Positions 34,250-41,343 of a stretch of DNA of 41,343 nt are shown here, piece after piece. Under the pieces are notes generated by a model. That model saw only the letters and a program-made list of their open reading frames with translations. It searched no databases and was not told the origin of the DNA. The first letter of the stretch is position 1. Every line of letters starts with the position of its first letter. The translations under genes were made by a program, and so were the position numbers. Source of the DNA: Solobacterium sp. (GTDB taxonomy: Bacteria > Bacillota_I > Bacilli_A > Erysipelotrichales > Erysipelotrichaceae); assembly GCA_022486935.1 (NCBI GenBank), contig JAKVJO010000007.1:1-41343 (forward strand), in the 5' to 3' direction.

Positions 34250-34666
34250 TTAGTGCTTACCTTGTTCACGAATGTATTTTTCTACCGCTTCTTGTGTTCT
34301 GTCAGACACGGTACATATGAAATATGCATCACTCCAGAAGTATGGCTTCCAATAATATGGAGCCAGTTCTTTCTGAAACTCTTTTCGGATTAATCTTGAA
34401 GAAACTGTCTTATAATTGTTTATCAGTTTAGATGGCTGCACCTGTGGCGGTGCTTCAAATAGAATATGTATGTGATCTTTGTCTGTATTAACAGATAGTA
34501 TCTTGGTGTTCCACTGTTCTTCCAATATTGTATGTGTGATTTCAAGCAGTCTTTCCCGTAGTTTTCCGCTAATTACAGAATGCCTGTATTTTGTGCATAC
34601 AACTAAATGATATTGAAGCAGATAACAAGCGTGTCTATTCTTGTAATATAGCATATCTGAAGGCAT
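34250..34666 (-). CDS. tnpA: IS200/IS605 family transposase TnpA
   Basis: A full-length 138-residue Y1 HUH transposase. The HUH motif is HIH in KDHIHILFEAP, and the catalytic tyrosine is in the C-terminal helix AVEKYIREQ. The N-terminus (HACYLLQYHLVVCTKYRHSVI) is typical. It cuts and rejoins single-stranded DNA at the hairpin ends during replication. AAAGGAG lies 7 bases before the ATG. It is divergent from tnpB with a shared 66-base promoter region. All key residues are present, so the element may be active. Confidence 0.93.
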   Translation of the reverse strand: MPSDMLYYKNRHACYLLQYHLVVCTKYRHSVISGKLRERLLEITHTILEEQWNTKILSVNTDKDHIHILFEAPPQVQPSKLINNYKTVSSRLIRKEFQKELAPYYWKPYFWSDAYFICTVSDRTQEAVEKYIREQGKH

Positions 34667-34732
34667 AATATTCTCCTTTACCGCTAAGCGTATTTATGGG
34701 ATAATTATAACAGGTAAAACGGGAGGCGTATT

Positions 34733-36043
34733 ATGAAGATCACTTCCAGTTATGCAGTCGAATTCAAATGTGATAACATGTCTGCTTTAAAAGAGACTTT
34801 GGATGTCTTTCATAATGCAGTTTCTTATGTAATGAATGTTGCCAATACGGAATGGGATTCTGTTTCCAAAGAAGAGAAAGCTTTCAAAAAACAGCAGTTT
34901 GTTGAGAGATTAATTCATTCTGTAAAAGGAAGAAAGGCAAAGTATGACTTCGACGCTTCCTTTTACAAAATGCCTTCTTATCTTCGTAGAAATGTAATTC
35001 AAAAGGCGATTGGCAATGTTTCAGGTTATCGCAGTAATTATGCGAACTGGAAGGATAATCCGGTTGGGAAAGCGCCATCGTTCCAGACTTCACATTACGA
35101 TATGCCAACGTATTACTATGACAACATGTATGTAGAAAAAGATGGTGCTGTAAAAATCAAGGTTTTCTTTGGCGGCGATTGGAAGTTTATACCGATCAGA
35201 ATGAAGAAAACTGACATTTCTTACATTCGGAAACACTTCCACGGTTCTCTCAGTGCTCCGACTTTGGAAAAGAACCATGGTAAATGGTTCCTCCGTTTTG
35301 CTGTAACAGAAGATAAGAAACTATCTGAAATTGAAGTTTCTGATCAGACAGTTTGTGCTGTCGATTTAGGTATTAACAATGATGCGGTTTGTTCTATTAT
35401 GAAGTCAAACGGAACTATCCTTGCCAGAAAGTTTATCAACTTTCCAAGTGACAAAGACCGGATGATTCATTCTGTAAATCGCATCAAAGCTATCCAACAG
35501 CACTATTGTCCAAAGCAGGTTCGTGGTTTATGGAATTATGTACAGCGCTGTAATGACGAACATGCTAAAAAGATTTCAAGAGCCATTGTGGATTTTGCAA
35601 TTCTGAACAGTTGTGACTGTATCGTTTTTGAGCACCTCTCCTTCAAGGGTAAGAAAAGAGGTTCCAGGAAACAACGCCTTACTATGTGGAGAAAAAACGG
35701 GGTTATAAAATATGCAGAACATGATGCTCATCGACATGGTATCCACATCAGTCGCGTCTGTGCCTGGGGTACCAGTAAACTAGCGTATGATGGCAGCGGT
35801 GATGTGGTAAGAGATGAAGACAACCATTCTCTTTGTACCTTTGCCAATGGTAAAAGATATCACAGTGATTTATCTGCTTCTTACAATATCGGAGCTCGAT
35901 ATTTTGTAAGAGATCTATTCAATAACAAATCTTTTCCTGAAAAGGGAAAGTCTGACATGATGGCAAAAGTTCCATCCAGTCAGCGTAGAACCGAAACGAC
36001 GTTAAGCACTTTATTGGAATGTAACGCATTCCTTGGTGCTTAA
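34733..36043 (+). CDS. tnpB: TnpB RNA-guided nuclease of the IS605 element
   Basis: A 436-residue TnpB. The RuvC-I aspartate is in AVDLGINNDA, the RuvC-II glutamate in IVFEHLSFKGKK and the RuvC-III aspartate in YHSDLSASYNIGAR, so the nuclease site looks complete. The zinc-ribbon region between II and III lacks the two CxxC pairs; only single cysteines remain (RVCAWGTSK and SLCTF). TnpB cuts the donor site guided by an RNA from the element's right end, which helps the element persist. GGGAGG is 9 bases before the ATG. The frame is intact. Confidence 0.92.
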   Translation: MKITSSYAVEFKCDNMSALKETLDVFHNAVSYVMNVANTEWDSVSKEEKAFKKQQFVERLIHSVKGRKAKYDFDASFYKMPSYLRRNVIQKAIGNVSGYRSNYANWKDNPVGKAPSFQTSHYDMPTYYYDNMYVEKDGAVKIKVFFGGDWKFIPIRMKKTDISYIRKHFHGSLSAPTLEKNHGKWFLRFAVTEDKKLSEIEVSDQTVCAVDLGINNDAVCSIMKSNGTILARKFINFPSDKDRMIHSVNRIKAIQQHYCPKQVRGLWNYVQRCNDEHAKKISRAIVDFAILNSCDCIVFEHLSFKGKKRGSRKQRLTMWRKNGVIKYAEHDAHRHGIHISRVCAWGTSKLAYDGSGDVVRDEDNHSLCTFANGKRYHSDLSASYNIGARYFVRDLFNNKSFPEKGKSDMMAKVPSSQRRTETTLSTLLECNAFLGA

Positions 36044-36209
36044 CAGGACTTCGTCTACCTTTTGTTAGCCTTGGTGTGGTAACTACAGTCTTCGGATTGT
36101 AGGAGCTAAGCCTTGTACTGTATCAATTGTGTAGAAAGCCTGGCTTTCTAAAGAAGCTGGGTGAAGCCACATCTATAGTTTGCTTGCAAACTTAGGTGTG
36201 GAGGTTCAC
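36000..36209 (+). ncRNA. Presumptive omega RNA (reRNA) of TnpB
   Basis: The tnpB 3' end and the sequence up to the element's right end are structured: CTACAGTC-TTCG-GATTGTAG (a UUCG-capped hairpin, about 36085-36104), GAAAGCC-T-GGCTTTC (about 36135-36149), then the terminal hairpin. In this family the RNA runs into the flank, which acts as guide; here the guide would come from the EAL gene. The boundaries are approximate. Confidence 0.6.
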
Positions 36210-37883
36210 GACGTACTTTCTGGTGTAGTCTTCTGCCGGGATTGGCTTTTCGTAGTAGTAGCCCTGCACCAGTTTGCAGGTTGTGGTCTTGAGGAAGTCG
36301 CGCTGCTGCTTTGTCTCGACCCCTTCGGCAATGACTTCCATGCCGAGTTTGTCAGCCATGTTCATGACCGCGGAAACAATGATGAACGCTTTTTCTTCTT
36401 TCTTGTTGAAGTGCTGCGGCAAAAATTTCATATCCATCTTCAGCCAGTCAACGTCAATATCCCTCAGGGTATTCAGGGAAGAATAACTGCTTCCGAAGTC
36501 ATCCATCAGGATGGTATAGCCGGCTTTGTGCAGTTCATTGATCCGGACCTTCATCATCTCCGGATTGGACATATAGGTGCTCTCGGTCAGTTCCAGCTGG
36601 AAGAGACTGCGCTTGATCTTATAATGTGCCAGCAGCTGATTCAGCTGGGATACCAGGTTGCCGTTATATAAGCTCACCCGGGAAATATTGACGGAGACAG
36701 GATCAGGATCATAGCCTGCCTGGATCCATGCATGGAGATATTCGGCAGTGTGCTGCCACATGTACCAGTCCAGCTGGGTAATAAAGCCATTGCGCTCAAA
36801 CAGCGGGATAAACTGTCCGGGCATGATCATGCCGCGCTGGGGATGAAGCCATCTGACCAGTGCTTCTGCACCGCAGGCCCTGTTGGTACGCGGATCGATC
36901 TTGGGCTGGAAGTAAACCTGGAACTCTTCCTGCACCATGGCATTCTGCATTTCGTTTTCAACAAACACTTCATTGGAGATCGCGTTGTCCATCTCCCTGT
37001 CATAAACACCGATGTAATGATGATACAGGTGCTTTGACTGTTTGGCCGCCATCAGGGAACGGACCATCATACTTTCTACCGGTACGCTGCGATCATCGAT
37101 ATGATAGATGCCGAACGTCGGCTCCATGAAGTAATCACTCCGGTAGCTGCCAAGCAGTTTGGCAATGATCTCTGCATCTGTTTCAATCTGTCCCTGATTC
37201 TCAGGATGACAGAGGATGAACTGATCTCCGCCTACCCGGCAATAGGTACTGAAGTCATAGCCTGCCGCAACATAGCGGACAATATCCGCTTCATATTTAA
37301 TCAGCCGGTTGCCTTCTTCTTCGCCCATGGAGGAGTTGAAGAGACGGAAGCGGTCAATGTCAAAGTGCACCATGATAAAGGACGTGCGCGGATGTGCTTT
37401 CAGCATCGCTGCAGTTTCAATCTGGAATCTGCGGCGGAGGAATACCCCGGTCAGTTCGTCGAAGTCATGGATCTGATGACGCTGTTCTTCTGCCAGCTGC
37501 TTTCCGGTCATGATCAGACCGGACAGACTGCCCAGCAGTTTCTCTTTCTTCACCGGAACCTTGATGCGGTTCAATGCGCCAAGCTCAAGCTCCACCGCTT
37601 CAGGGGTGACATCCATATCTCTTGGCTCCAGCACAATGACTGCAACCTGATGTTTCAACGTACGGATATACTGCAGCAGCTGCATGCCTTCCTGATCCAG
37701 ATAGATCAGCACTGCCGCTATGGCATTTGCATGCATGGCAGCTTTGGCCGCGCCAAACCGATCGGCAGTCATGATCTGATACTGCCCATCCAGCATTGCT
37801 GTAATATTGTCGATCCGCTTCTGATTGTGATCAGCCAGCAGGACTGTCGGCTGTTTACCCTTGCGGCGTTTTCTGTCTCCCAC
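36192..37883 (-). CDS. Receiver-like / degenerate GGDEF / EAL phosphodiesterase
   Basis: About 563 residues. An N-terminal receiver-like domain (PTVLLADHN, then VLIYLDQEGMQLL) appears non-canonical. The GGDEF domain reads CRVGGDQF, so cyclase activity is doubtful. The EAL domain is complete (GAEALVRWLHP, LELTEST, LMDDFGSSYSSL, AEGVET), so it should hydrolyse c-di-GMP. GTG 37883 is chosen: GGGGTG precedes it, and the longer TTG start at 37931 overlaps a TATAAT box (37936-37931). The last residues VNLHT and the stop codon come from the right end of the IS605 element, so the native C-terminus is lost, though the EAL domain is not cut. Confidence 0.85.
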   Translation of the reverse strand: MGDRKRRKGKQPTVLLADHNQKRIDNITAMLDGQYQIMTADRFGAAKAAMHANAIAAVLIYLDQEGMQLLQYIRTLKHQVAVIVLEPRDMDVTPEAVELELGALNRIKVPVKKEKLLGSLSGLIMTGKQLAEEQRHQIHDFDELTGVFLRRRFQIETAAMLKAHPRTSFIMVHFDIDRFRLFNSSMGEEEGNRLIKYEADIVRYVAAGYDFSTYCRVGGDQFILCHPENQGQIETDAEIIAKLLGSYRSDYFMEPTFGIYHIDDRSVPVESMMVRSLMAAKQSKHLYHHYIGVYDREMDNAISNEVFVENEMQNAMVQEEFQVYFQPKIDPRTNRACGAEALVRWLHPQRGMIMPGQFIPLFERNGFITQLDWYMWQHTAEYLHAWIQAGYDPDPVSVNISRVSLYNGNLVSQLNQLLAHYKIKRSLFQLELTESTYMSNPEMMKVRINELHKAGYTILMDDFGSSYSSLNTLRDIDVDWLKMDMKFLPQHFNKKEEKAFIIVSAVMNMADKLGMEVIAEGVETKQQRDFLKTTTCKLVQGYYYEKPIPAEDYTRKYVVNLHT

Positions 37884-37930
37884 AGCAGCACCCCGATATC
37901 TCTTTCTATCGAATTCGTTATACTGATGCA

Positions 37931-37936
37931 ATTATA
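37931..37936 (-). promoter_or_regulatory. Candidate -10 box of the EAL gene
   Basis: TATAAT on the minus strand, 48 bases before GTG 37883. No good -35 element is seen. It overlaps a possible TTG start and so argues against that start. Confidence 0.45.
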
Positions 37937-38004
37937 CGCGATAAACATCACCGGAAACCACTGAAATACACACACTTGAGCCCAAATAACAGGCACTTCA
38001 ATCC

Positions 38005-38037
38005 AGAAGAAATACCGCCATCTCAAAGACAGCGGTC
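38005..38037 (-). terminator. Weak terminator after the S9 peptidase gene
   Basis: On the minus strand ACCGC-loop-GCGGT is followed by ATTTCTTC. The stem is short and the T-run broken. Confidence 0.4.
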
Positions 38038-38044
38038 AATTGAC

Positions 38045-40015
38045 TTATTTTGTGTGCTTCTCGAACCAGCCCGTAATCTCTTCCAGGCGTCTGATCCGGT
38101 GCAGCGGCTTTCCGCTGCGGGACAGTTCGTGGTTCTCCCCATGGAAGATGACCATCCTGGTTTCCACTCCCCTGACACTCAGTGCCTGCATCATCTGCAT
38201 GCCTTCGGGCATCGGGCATCTTCTGTCTTCATCACTGTGGATAAACAGCGTCGGAGTCTTGACCTTGTCGGCATACTTCAATGGCGAATGATCCCAGAGT
38301 GCACCGGTATCCTTGAAGACGTTGGCTGCGCCGCACTGATCGCCAGAGAACGGTACACCGATATCGCTCATGAAGGCTTCCGATACCCAGTTGGAAATAG
38401 AGCGCTGGGATGCCGCACAAGCAAAGCGGTTGGTATGACCGATGATCCAGTTGGTCATGAAGCCGCCGTAGGAACCGCCGGTCTCACAGAGTTTCTTCGG
38501 GTTGATGTTCGGATATGCCTTCAGTACGGCATCTGTGAAGTCCATCAGATTCTGGTAGTCTACACTGCCATACTGCCCGCGGATATCCGCAAACGCATCG
38601 CCTCTTCCATCCGATCCCCGGATGTTGGTAAAGAATACAACGTAACCCTTTGCACACCATACCTGCATCTCATGGAAGAATGCCTCGGAGTAGAGTGCCC
38701 TTGGCCCGCCATGGACATCCAGGACTGCCGGGTATTTCTTCTTTGTGCTGAAGCCTTCCGGTAACAGCACCCAGCCATGGAGCTTCTCTGAACCAGAAAC
38801 ATAATCAACCCGCTCTGGTTTGGCTACATAGGTATCCTTCAGCGCATCTTTGTTCAATGACGTCAGCTGTCTGACATGTCTGCCATTGAGATCCATTTCA
38901 TACACTTCCATCAGGGAAGTGCTGGACTCGTACGCAAAGGCAACTTTATCGATGGAGGCATCCAGGAAGAATACAGCGCCCGGCTCTTTGAACAGCACGG
39001 ACTTCCTGAAGGAAGAATCATACTTCCAGATACCGGAGCGGTCTTCATCACTGGCAATCGTGTAGAAGCAGTCACCGCTGACCTGGCTGGATTTGCCTGA
39101 GCCAAGGGCAGTGTCCACTGCCACACTGTTGTACAGGGAACGCTGCGGGTCTTTTACCAGTTCCAGTCCGTTCTTTGTGACCTTGTGGAACTTCAGTGTT
39201 TCATTACAGCCATATTCCTTCAGGTTGGAGGCCAGTACATACAGCTGTTTCTTCAGTACCAGAATGGAACCGATCGTGTAGTCTTTCTTGCCATACAGTG
39301 TATCTGTTTTCCCGCTGTCCGTATGATAGGCATACAGTTTCTGTGACAGCATGTCGTTATAGCCGTTCCAGGCAATGCCGGCATAATACACAATCTTGCC
39401 TGATACCTTCAGGGAAGTCAGGTCAAAGGCAGCCGGGGCAATCCGTTTGATCTGCAGGCCGTTCTTTGTGTTCACTGTAAACAGTGCAGTGCGCTGGCCG
39501 TTGATGAAGTTTCTGCCGTTGAACCAGTATGGCACTTCGTCTATGACCTGGTAGTCGGTTTCCTTCTTTGCGGCATCCTGTTTTGCCTTGCGCTGTTCTT
39601 CACTGTCTTTCCAGGCATCCGGATCGCTCTTCTTGATGACTGCTGAAGCAATGTAGAGATTCTCATTCACCTGCTCAAGGGAGCCCATGGCAAACGGCAG
39701 GGTGATCCACTCTTCCGCTTCGCCGCCATTGACATCCAAGAGATACAACTTGGTCACACCCGCCTCTTCATGGGCGATGTGTCTTGACAGGATCATGTGC
39801 GTATTGTCTTTCCAGCACACCAGGGAAGCGTTCAGTGTATGGGTCATCTGTTTTACACTGCCGTCTCTGGCCATCCACACATCACGCCTGTAGTCATTCT
39901 TCTTTTCATCTGCCCTGGCAACCTGAAAGCCAAGGACTGATCCATCCGGGCTGTACTGCAGGTTCTCCGGGAATCTGTAATTCAGGATATCCCTGATCTC
40001 AATCTGTCTGCTCAT
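38045..40015 (-). CDS. S9 family prolyl-oligopeptidase-type peptidase (acylaminoacyl-peptidase-like)
   Basis: A 656-residue cytoplasmic serine peptidase. An N-terminal beta-propeller-like region (about 1-390) is followed by an alpha/beta hydrolase domain starting near KLHGWVLLPEGF and VLDVHGGPRALY. The nucleophile is Ser in GGSYGGFMTNW (near residue 512), the acid is probably Asp in FIHSDEDRRCPM, and the base is His in FHGENHELSRSG. No signal peptide is seen. It removes N-terminal residues or short peptides from oligopeptides. The ATG overlaps the NUDIX stop by 4 bases, so the two genes are co-translated. Confidence 0.93.
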   Translation of the reverse strand: MSRQIEIRDILNYRFPENLQYSPDGSVLGFQVARADEKKNDYRRDVWMARDGSVKQMTHTLNASLVCWKDNTHMILSRHIAHEEAGVTKLYLLDVNGGEAEEWITLPFAMGSLEQVNENLYIASAVIKKSDPDAWKDSEEQRKAKQDAAKKETDYQVIDEVPYWFNGRNFINGQRTALFTVNTKNGLQIKRIAPAAFDLTSLKVSGKIVYYAGIAWNGYNDMLSQKLYAYHTDSGKTDTLYGKKDYTIGSILVLKKQLYVLASNLKEYGCNETLKFHKVTKNGLELVKDPQRSLYNSVAVDTALGSGKSSQVSGDCFYTIASDEDRSGIWKYDSSFRKSVLFKEPGAVFFLDASIDKVAFAYESSTSLMEVYEMDLNGRHVRQLTSLNKDALKDTYVAKPERVDYVSGSEKLHGWVLLPEGFSTKKKYPAVLDVHGGPRALYSEAFFHEMQVWCAKGYVVFFTNIRGSDGRGDAFADIRGQYGSVDYQNLMDFTDAVLKAYPNINPKKLCETGGSYGGFMTNWIIGHTNRFACAASQRSISNWVSEAFMSDIGVPFSGDQCGAANVFKDTGALWDHSPLKYADKVKTPTLFIHSDEDRRCPMPEGMQMMQALSVRGVETRMVIFHGENHELSRSGKPLHRIRRLEEITGWFEKHTK

Positions 40016-40560
40016 TTTGTATTCTCCCGTCTCTTCATTTCCCTGACCAGGAAGGTCATGGCAACCGTCTTGCCGTCCTGGATCCTGCCATCCACAATCG
40101 CATCCGTGATCTCATCAAGGCTCATCCGTGAAAGATTCAGGAATTCATCCGGGTCCAGATTCTGGCCGCAGAACTTTCCCTTCTTTGCGTAGTACATGCC
40201 GATCTGTTCAGAGTCATAGGCCGGGGTTGGAATATTGGTGCCAAGGAATACAAAGTCCGTTCCCTCATAGCCGGTCTCTTCCACAATCTCACGTTTTGCC
40301 GTTGTAAGATCATCTTCTCCCGGTTCGCGTTTACCGGCCGGGTATTCCATGGTCGTCATGTTCTGGGCATAGCGCCACTGGGTGACCATGAAGAACTTTC
40401 CTTCTTCATCTTCCATGGCAATGCCGACACCGCCATGATGCTCCACCACTTCCCGCTGGACAATCTGCCCATCCGGCAGCTGTGCCTGATCCACTCTCAG
40501 ATTGATGACTGCACCATGATACTTATAATCTGTAGAAATCTGTTTCTCATCATATTTCAT
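40012..40560 (-). CDS. NUDIX hydrolase (ADP-ribose pyrophosphatase type)
   Basis: A 182-residue NUDIX enzyme. The Nudix box is complete: GKREPGEDDLTTAKREIVEE then TGYE, fitting GX5EX7REUXEEXGU. The upstream TTMEYPAGK and downstream FLGTNIPTPAYDSEQI fit ADP-ribose pyrophosphatases, which split ADP-ribose to AMP and ribose 5-phosphate. The length fits. It is the first gene of a two-gene unit with the S9 peptidase. TATAAT (minus, 40588-40583) lies 23 bases upstream of the ATG; the ribosome site is weak. Confidence 0.9.
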   Translation of the reverse strand: MKYDEKQISTDYKYHGAVINLRVDQAQLPDGQIVQREVVEHHGGVGIAMEDEEGKFFMVTQWRYAQNMTTMEYPAGKREPGEDDLTTAKREIVEETGYEGTDFVFLGTNIPTPAYDSEQIGMYYAKKGKFCGQNLDPDEFLNLSRMSLDEITDAIVDGRIQDGKTVAMTFLVREMKRRENTK

Positions 40561-40610
40561 TTTCTTATACCATCCATGTACTATTATATGATCAACAGGA
40601 GGAATAAGAC

Positions 40611-40790
40611 ATGGATCAGAAGGTCTACTTTGCCGGCTCCATCCGCGGCGGAAGGGAAGATTCCGCCCTGTATCATGACATCATTGCCTATATCAAAGAA
40701 ACAATACAGTACTGACGGAACACGTCGGCGATCTTTCAAAGTCTGTCCTGGAACAGGGCAGGTCCAAAGGTCAATCACCCCGCCTGACGT
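40611..40790 (+). pseudogene. Nucleoside 2-deoxyribosyltransferase remnant (frameshifted, truncated)
   Basis: AGGAGGAATAAGAC precedes ATG 40611, which opens MDQKVYFAGSIRGGREDSAL then YHDIIAYIKE, the typical start of a nucleoside 2-deoxyribosyltransferase. The frame stops at 40713-40715. Shifting frame just before it gives VLTEHVGDLSKSVLEQG, the expected next part (LTEHVGD), so a one-base change broke the gene. The rest of the enzyme is absent: sequence turns into the HEARO/iscB region near 40785. It was probably inactivated by that insertion, and the frameshift then followed or preceded it. Confidence 0.78.
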
Positions 40791-41050
40791 GTAACTTGTC
40801 AGACGAGGCTTGTGAGAAATCATAAGCCTGATTGATTAGCCTCAGTTCTGTAAGGAACTACGTTATTCAGTGCAGCGTCAGAGTGCTCCACAAGCCCTGA
40901 CCTCCTGGTTCTGTCATTAAACATCTCTATAGGGTATGGGGAAGTGTGACAGAAATCTTCCATCACTGAATCACATTGGCGTTGTGGAACACCCCGTAAG
41001 GGGAGATCCCTGTGGTCTGCAGTACACAGGAAGTGCGTAAGCACGCATCA
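40785..41050 (+). ncRNA. HEARO / IscB omega RNA
   Basis: About 265 bases without a good ORF lie directly before iscB and are dense in hairpins: AGTTC/GAACT, TTCTGTCA with TGACAGAA, CCCC-GTAA-GGGG, CCTGTG with CACAGG, and GTGC-GTAA-GCAC just before the ribosome site. HEARO RNAs are known to precede IscB-type HNH genes and act as their guide scaffold, with the guide at the 5' end. The 5' boundary here is uncertain. Confidence 0.75.
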
Positions 41051-41071
41051 AAAAGAAAGGAGACATTGGAT

Positions 41072-41343
41072 ATGCAATTCGTTGCAGTGATCAGTAAAAG
41101 CGGAAAACGTCTGATGCCTACTTCTTTCTACCGGGCACGAAAGCTGATCGACAGCGGCCGTGCTACTATCTACAGTTACAGACCGATCTTTACCATTCAG
41201 CTCACTGACAGGGAAGATGGAGACACACAGGAGATTGAATACTGCTGTGATACCGGATACCTGCACATTGGGATCTCAATCAAGTCACATCAGCACGAGT
41301 ATGTAAGGGAACAGAGAGACTGCTTATCAGACGAGGTACAGAA
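41072..41343 (+). CDS. iscB: IscB RNA-guided HNH/RuvC endonuclease (partial, runs off window)
   Basis: 90 codons are visible. The N-terminus MQFVAVISKSGKRLMPTSFY matches the PLMP domain of IscB (here RLMP), followed by RARKLIDSGRATIYSYRPIF and TIQLTDR. YCCDTGYLHIGISI is the RuvC-I strand with its aspartate. The bridge helix, HNH and remaining RuvC parts lie beyond the window, so activity cannot be judged. AAAGGAG is 11 bases before the ATG. IscB is the proposed ancestor of Cas9 and uses the RNA encoded just upstream. It lies at the remnant of a deoxyribosyltransferase gene. Confidence 0.88.
   Translation, partial: MQFVAVISKSGKRLMPTSFYRARKLIDSGRATIYSYRPIFTIQLTDREDGDTQEIEYCCDTGYLHIGISIKSHQHEYVREQRDCLSDEVQ

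Larger units (their letters stand above)
34204..36209 (+). mobile_element. IS605-type element (divergent tnpA and tnpB) with terminal hairpins
   Basis: A left-end hairpin, CCCCT-TCTATAG...CTTAG-TAGGGG (34223-34250), and a right-end hairpin, CCACA-TCTATAG...CTTAG-GTGTGG (36167-36202), share the TCTATAG/CTTAG arms, as expected of IS200/IS605 ends recognised by one TnpA. TTGAT at 34199-34203 just outside the left end is a plausible target site (TTGAT is the target of ISDra2). The right boundary after TTCAC near 36209 is a guess. It sits between the broken HAD gene and the EAL gene. Confidence 0.75.

Noticed and set aside
37101-37964. 287-residue antisense ORF over the EAL gene
   Set aside because: It is a shadow of a protein with well conserved EAL motifs; its composition is not protein-like.

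Overview
The window looks like a chromosomal segment of a low-to-moderate GC Gram-positive bacterium (Bacillota). The gene mix suggests an Erysipelotrichaceae-type gut organism: Cof-type HAD phosphatases, an HPS/PHI pair, a secretin-free type IV pilus locus, many GGDEF/EAL proteins, IS200/IS605 elements and an IscB/HEARO element. The lineage is inferred from gene content and was not tested by any search.

Layout. 1-358 is a partial IS200/IS605 tnpA. 633-2735 is a tight hxlA-hxlB-manA sugar-phosphate operon. 2786-5062 carries a MATE exporter and a Cof-type HAD hydrolase. 5221-27637 is a type IV pilus (T4P) region. Reading the minus strand from 26857 downward, three minor prepilins (pilX-, pilV- and pilW-like) are followed by pilB, pilT, pilC and two near-duplicate major pilins, each with its own promoter and terminator. 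A plus-strand DUF4143 ATPase gene then interrupts the locus. It resumes with an atypical pseudopilin, pilD, pilM, pilN, pilO and a 2174-residue giant prepilin/beta-helix protein. Two further pilin genes lie on the plus strand at the outer edges (5221 and 27116).

The pilus block is bordered by cyclic-di-GMP proteins. At 6048-8105 is a protein with a pseudo-receiver, a degenerate HD-GYP domain and an intact GGDEF domain. At 27686-31423 are a PAS/winged-helix regulator and a protein with degenerate GGDEF, EVL-type EAL and PAS domains. At 36192-37883 is a second protein with a degenerate GGDEF and an intact EAL domain. PilB has a tandem MshEN-type N-terminus, a known c-di-GMP-binding module. The simplest reading is a c-di-GMP-controlled pilus whose surface repertoire includes a giant adhesin-like pilin.

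31721-33202 is an AlbA_2/Schlafen-type ATP-binding regulator preceded by five phased TTTGGCAA repeats that overlap its promoter. 33404-36209 holds a HAD gene broken by an in-frame amber codon and a complete IS605-type element (tnpA, tnpB, presumptive omega RNA). The right end of that element supplies the stop codon of the neighbouring EAL gene. 38045-40560 is an S9 peptidase overlapping a NUDIX hydrolase. The window ends with a remnant of a nucleoside 2-deoxyribosyltransferase gene joined to a structured HEARO/omega RNA region and the start of iscB. Two kinds of RNA-guided nuclease, TnpB and IscB, therefore sit within about 6 kb.

Strongest leads for follow-up: the giant prepilin, the MshEN-PilB/c-di-GMP connection, the duplicated pilin cassettes with a shared upstream element, the phased repeats over the AlbA_2 promoter, the tandem palindromes before the DUF4143 ATPase, and the HEARO insertion in the deoxyribosyltransferase gene.
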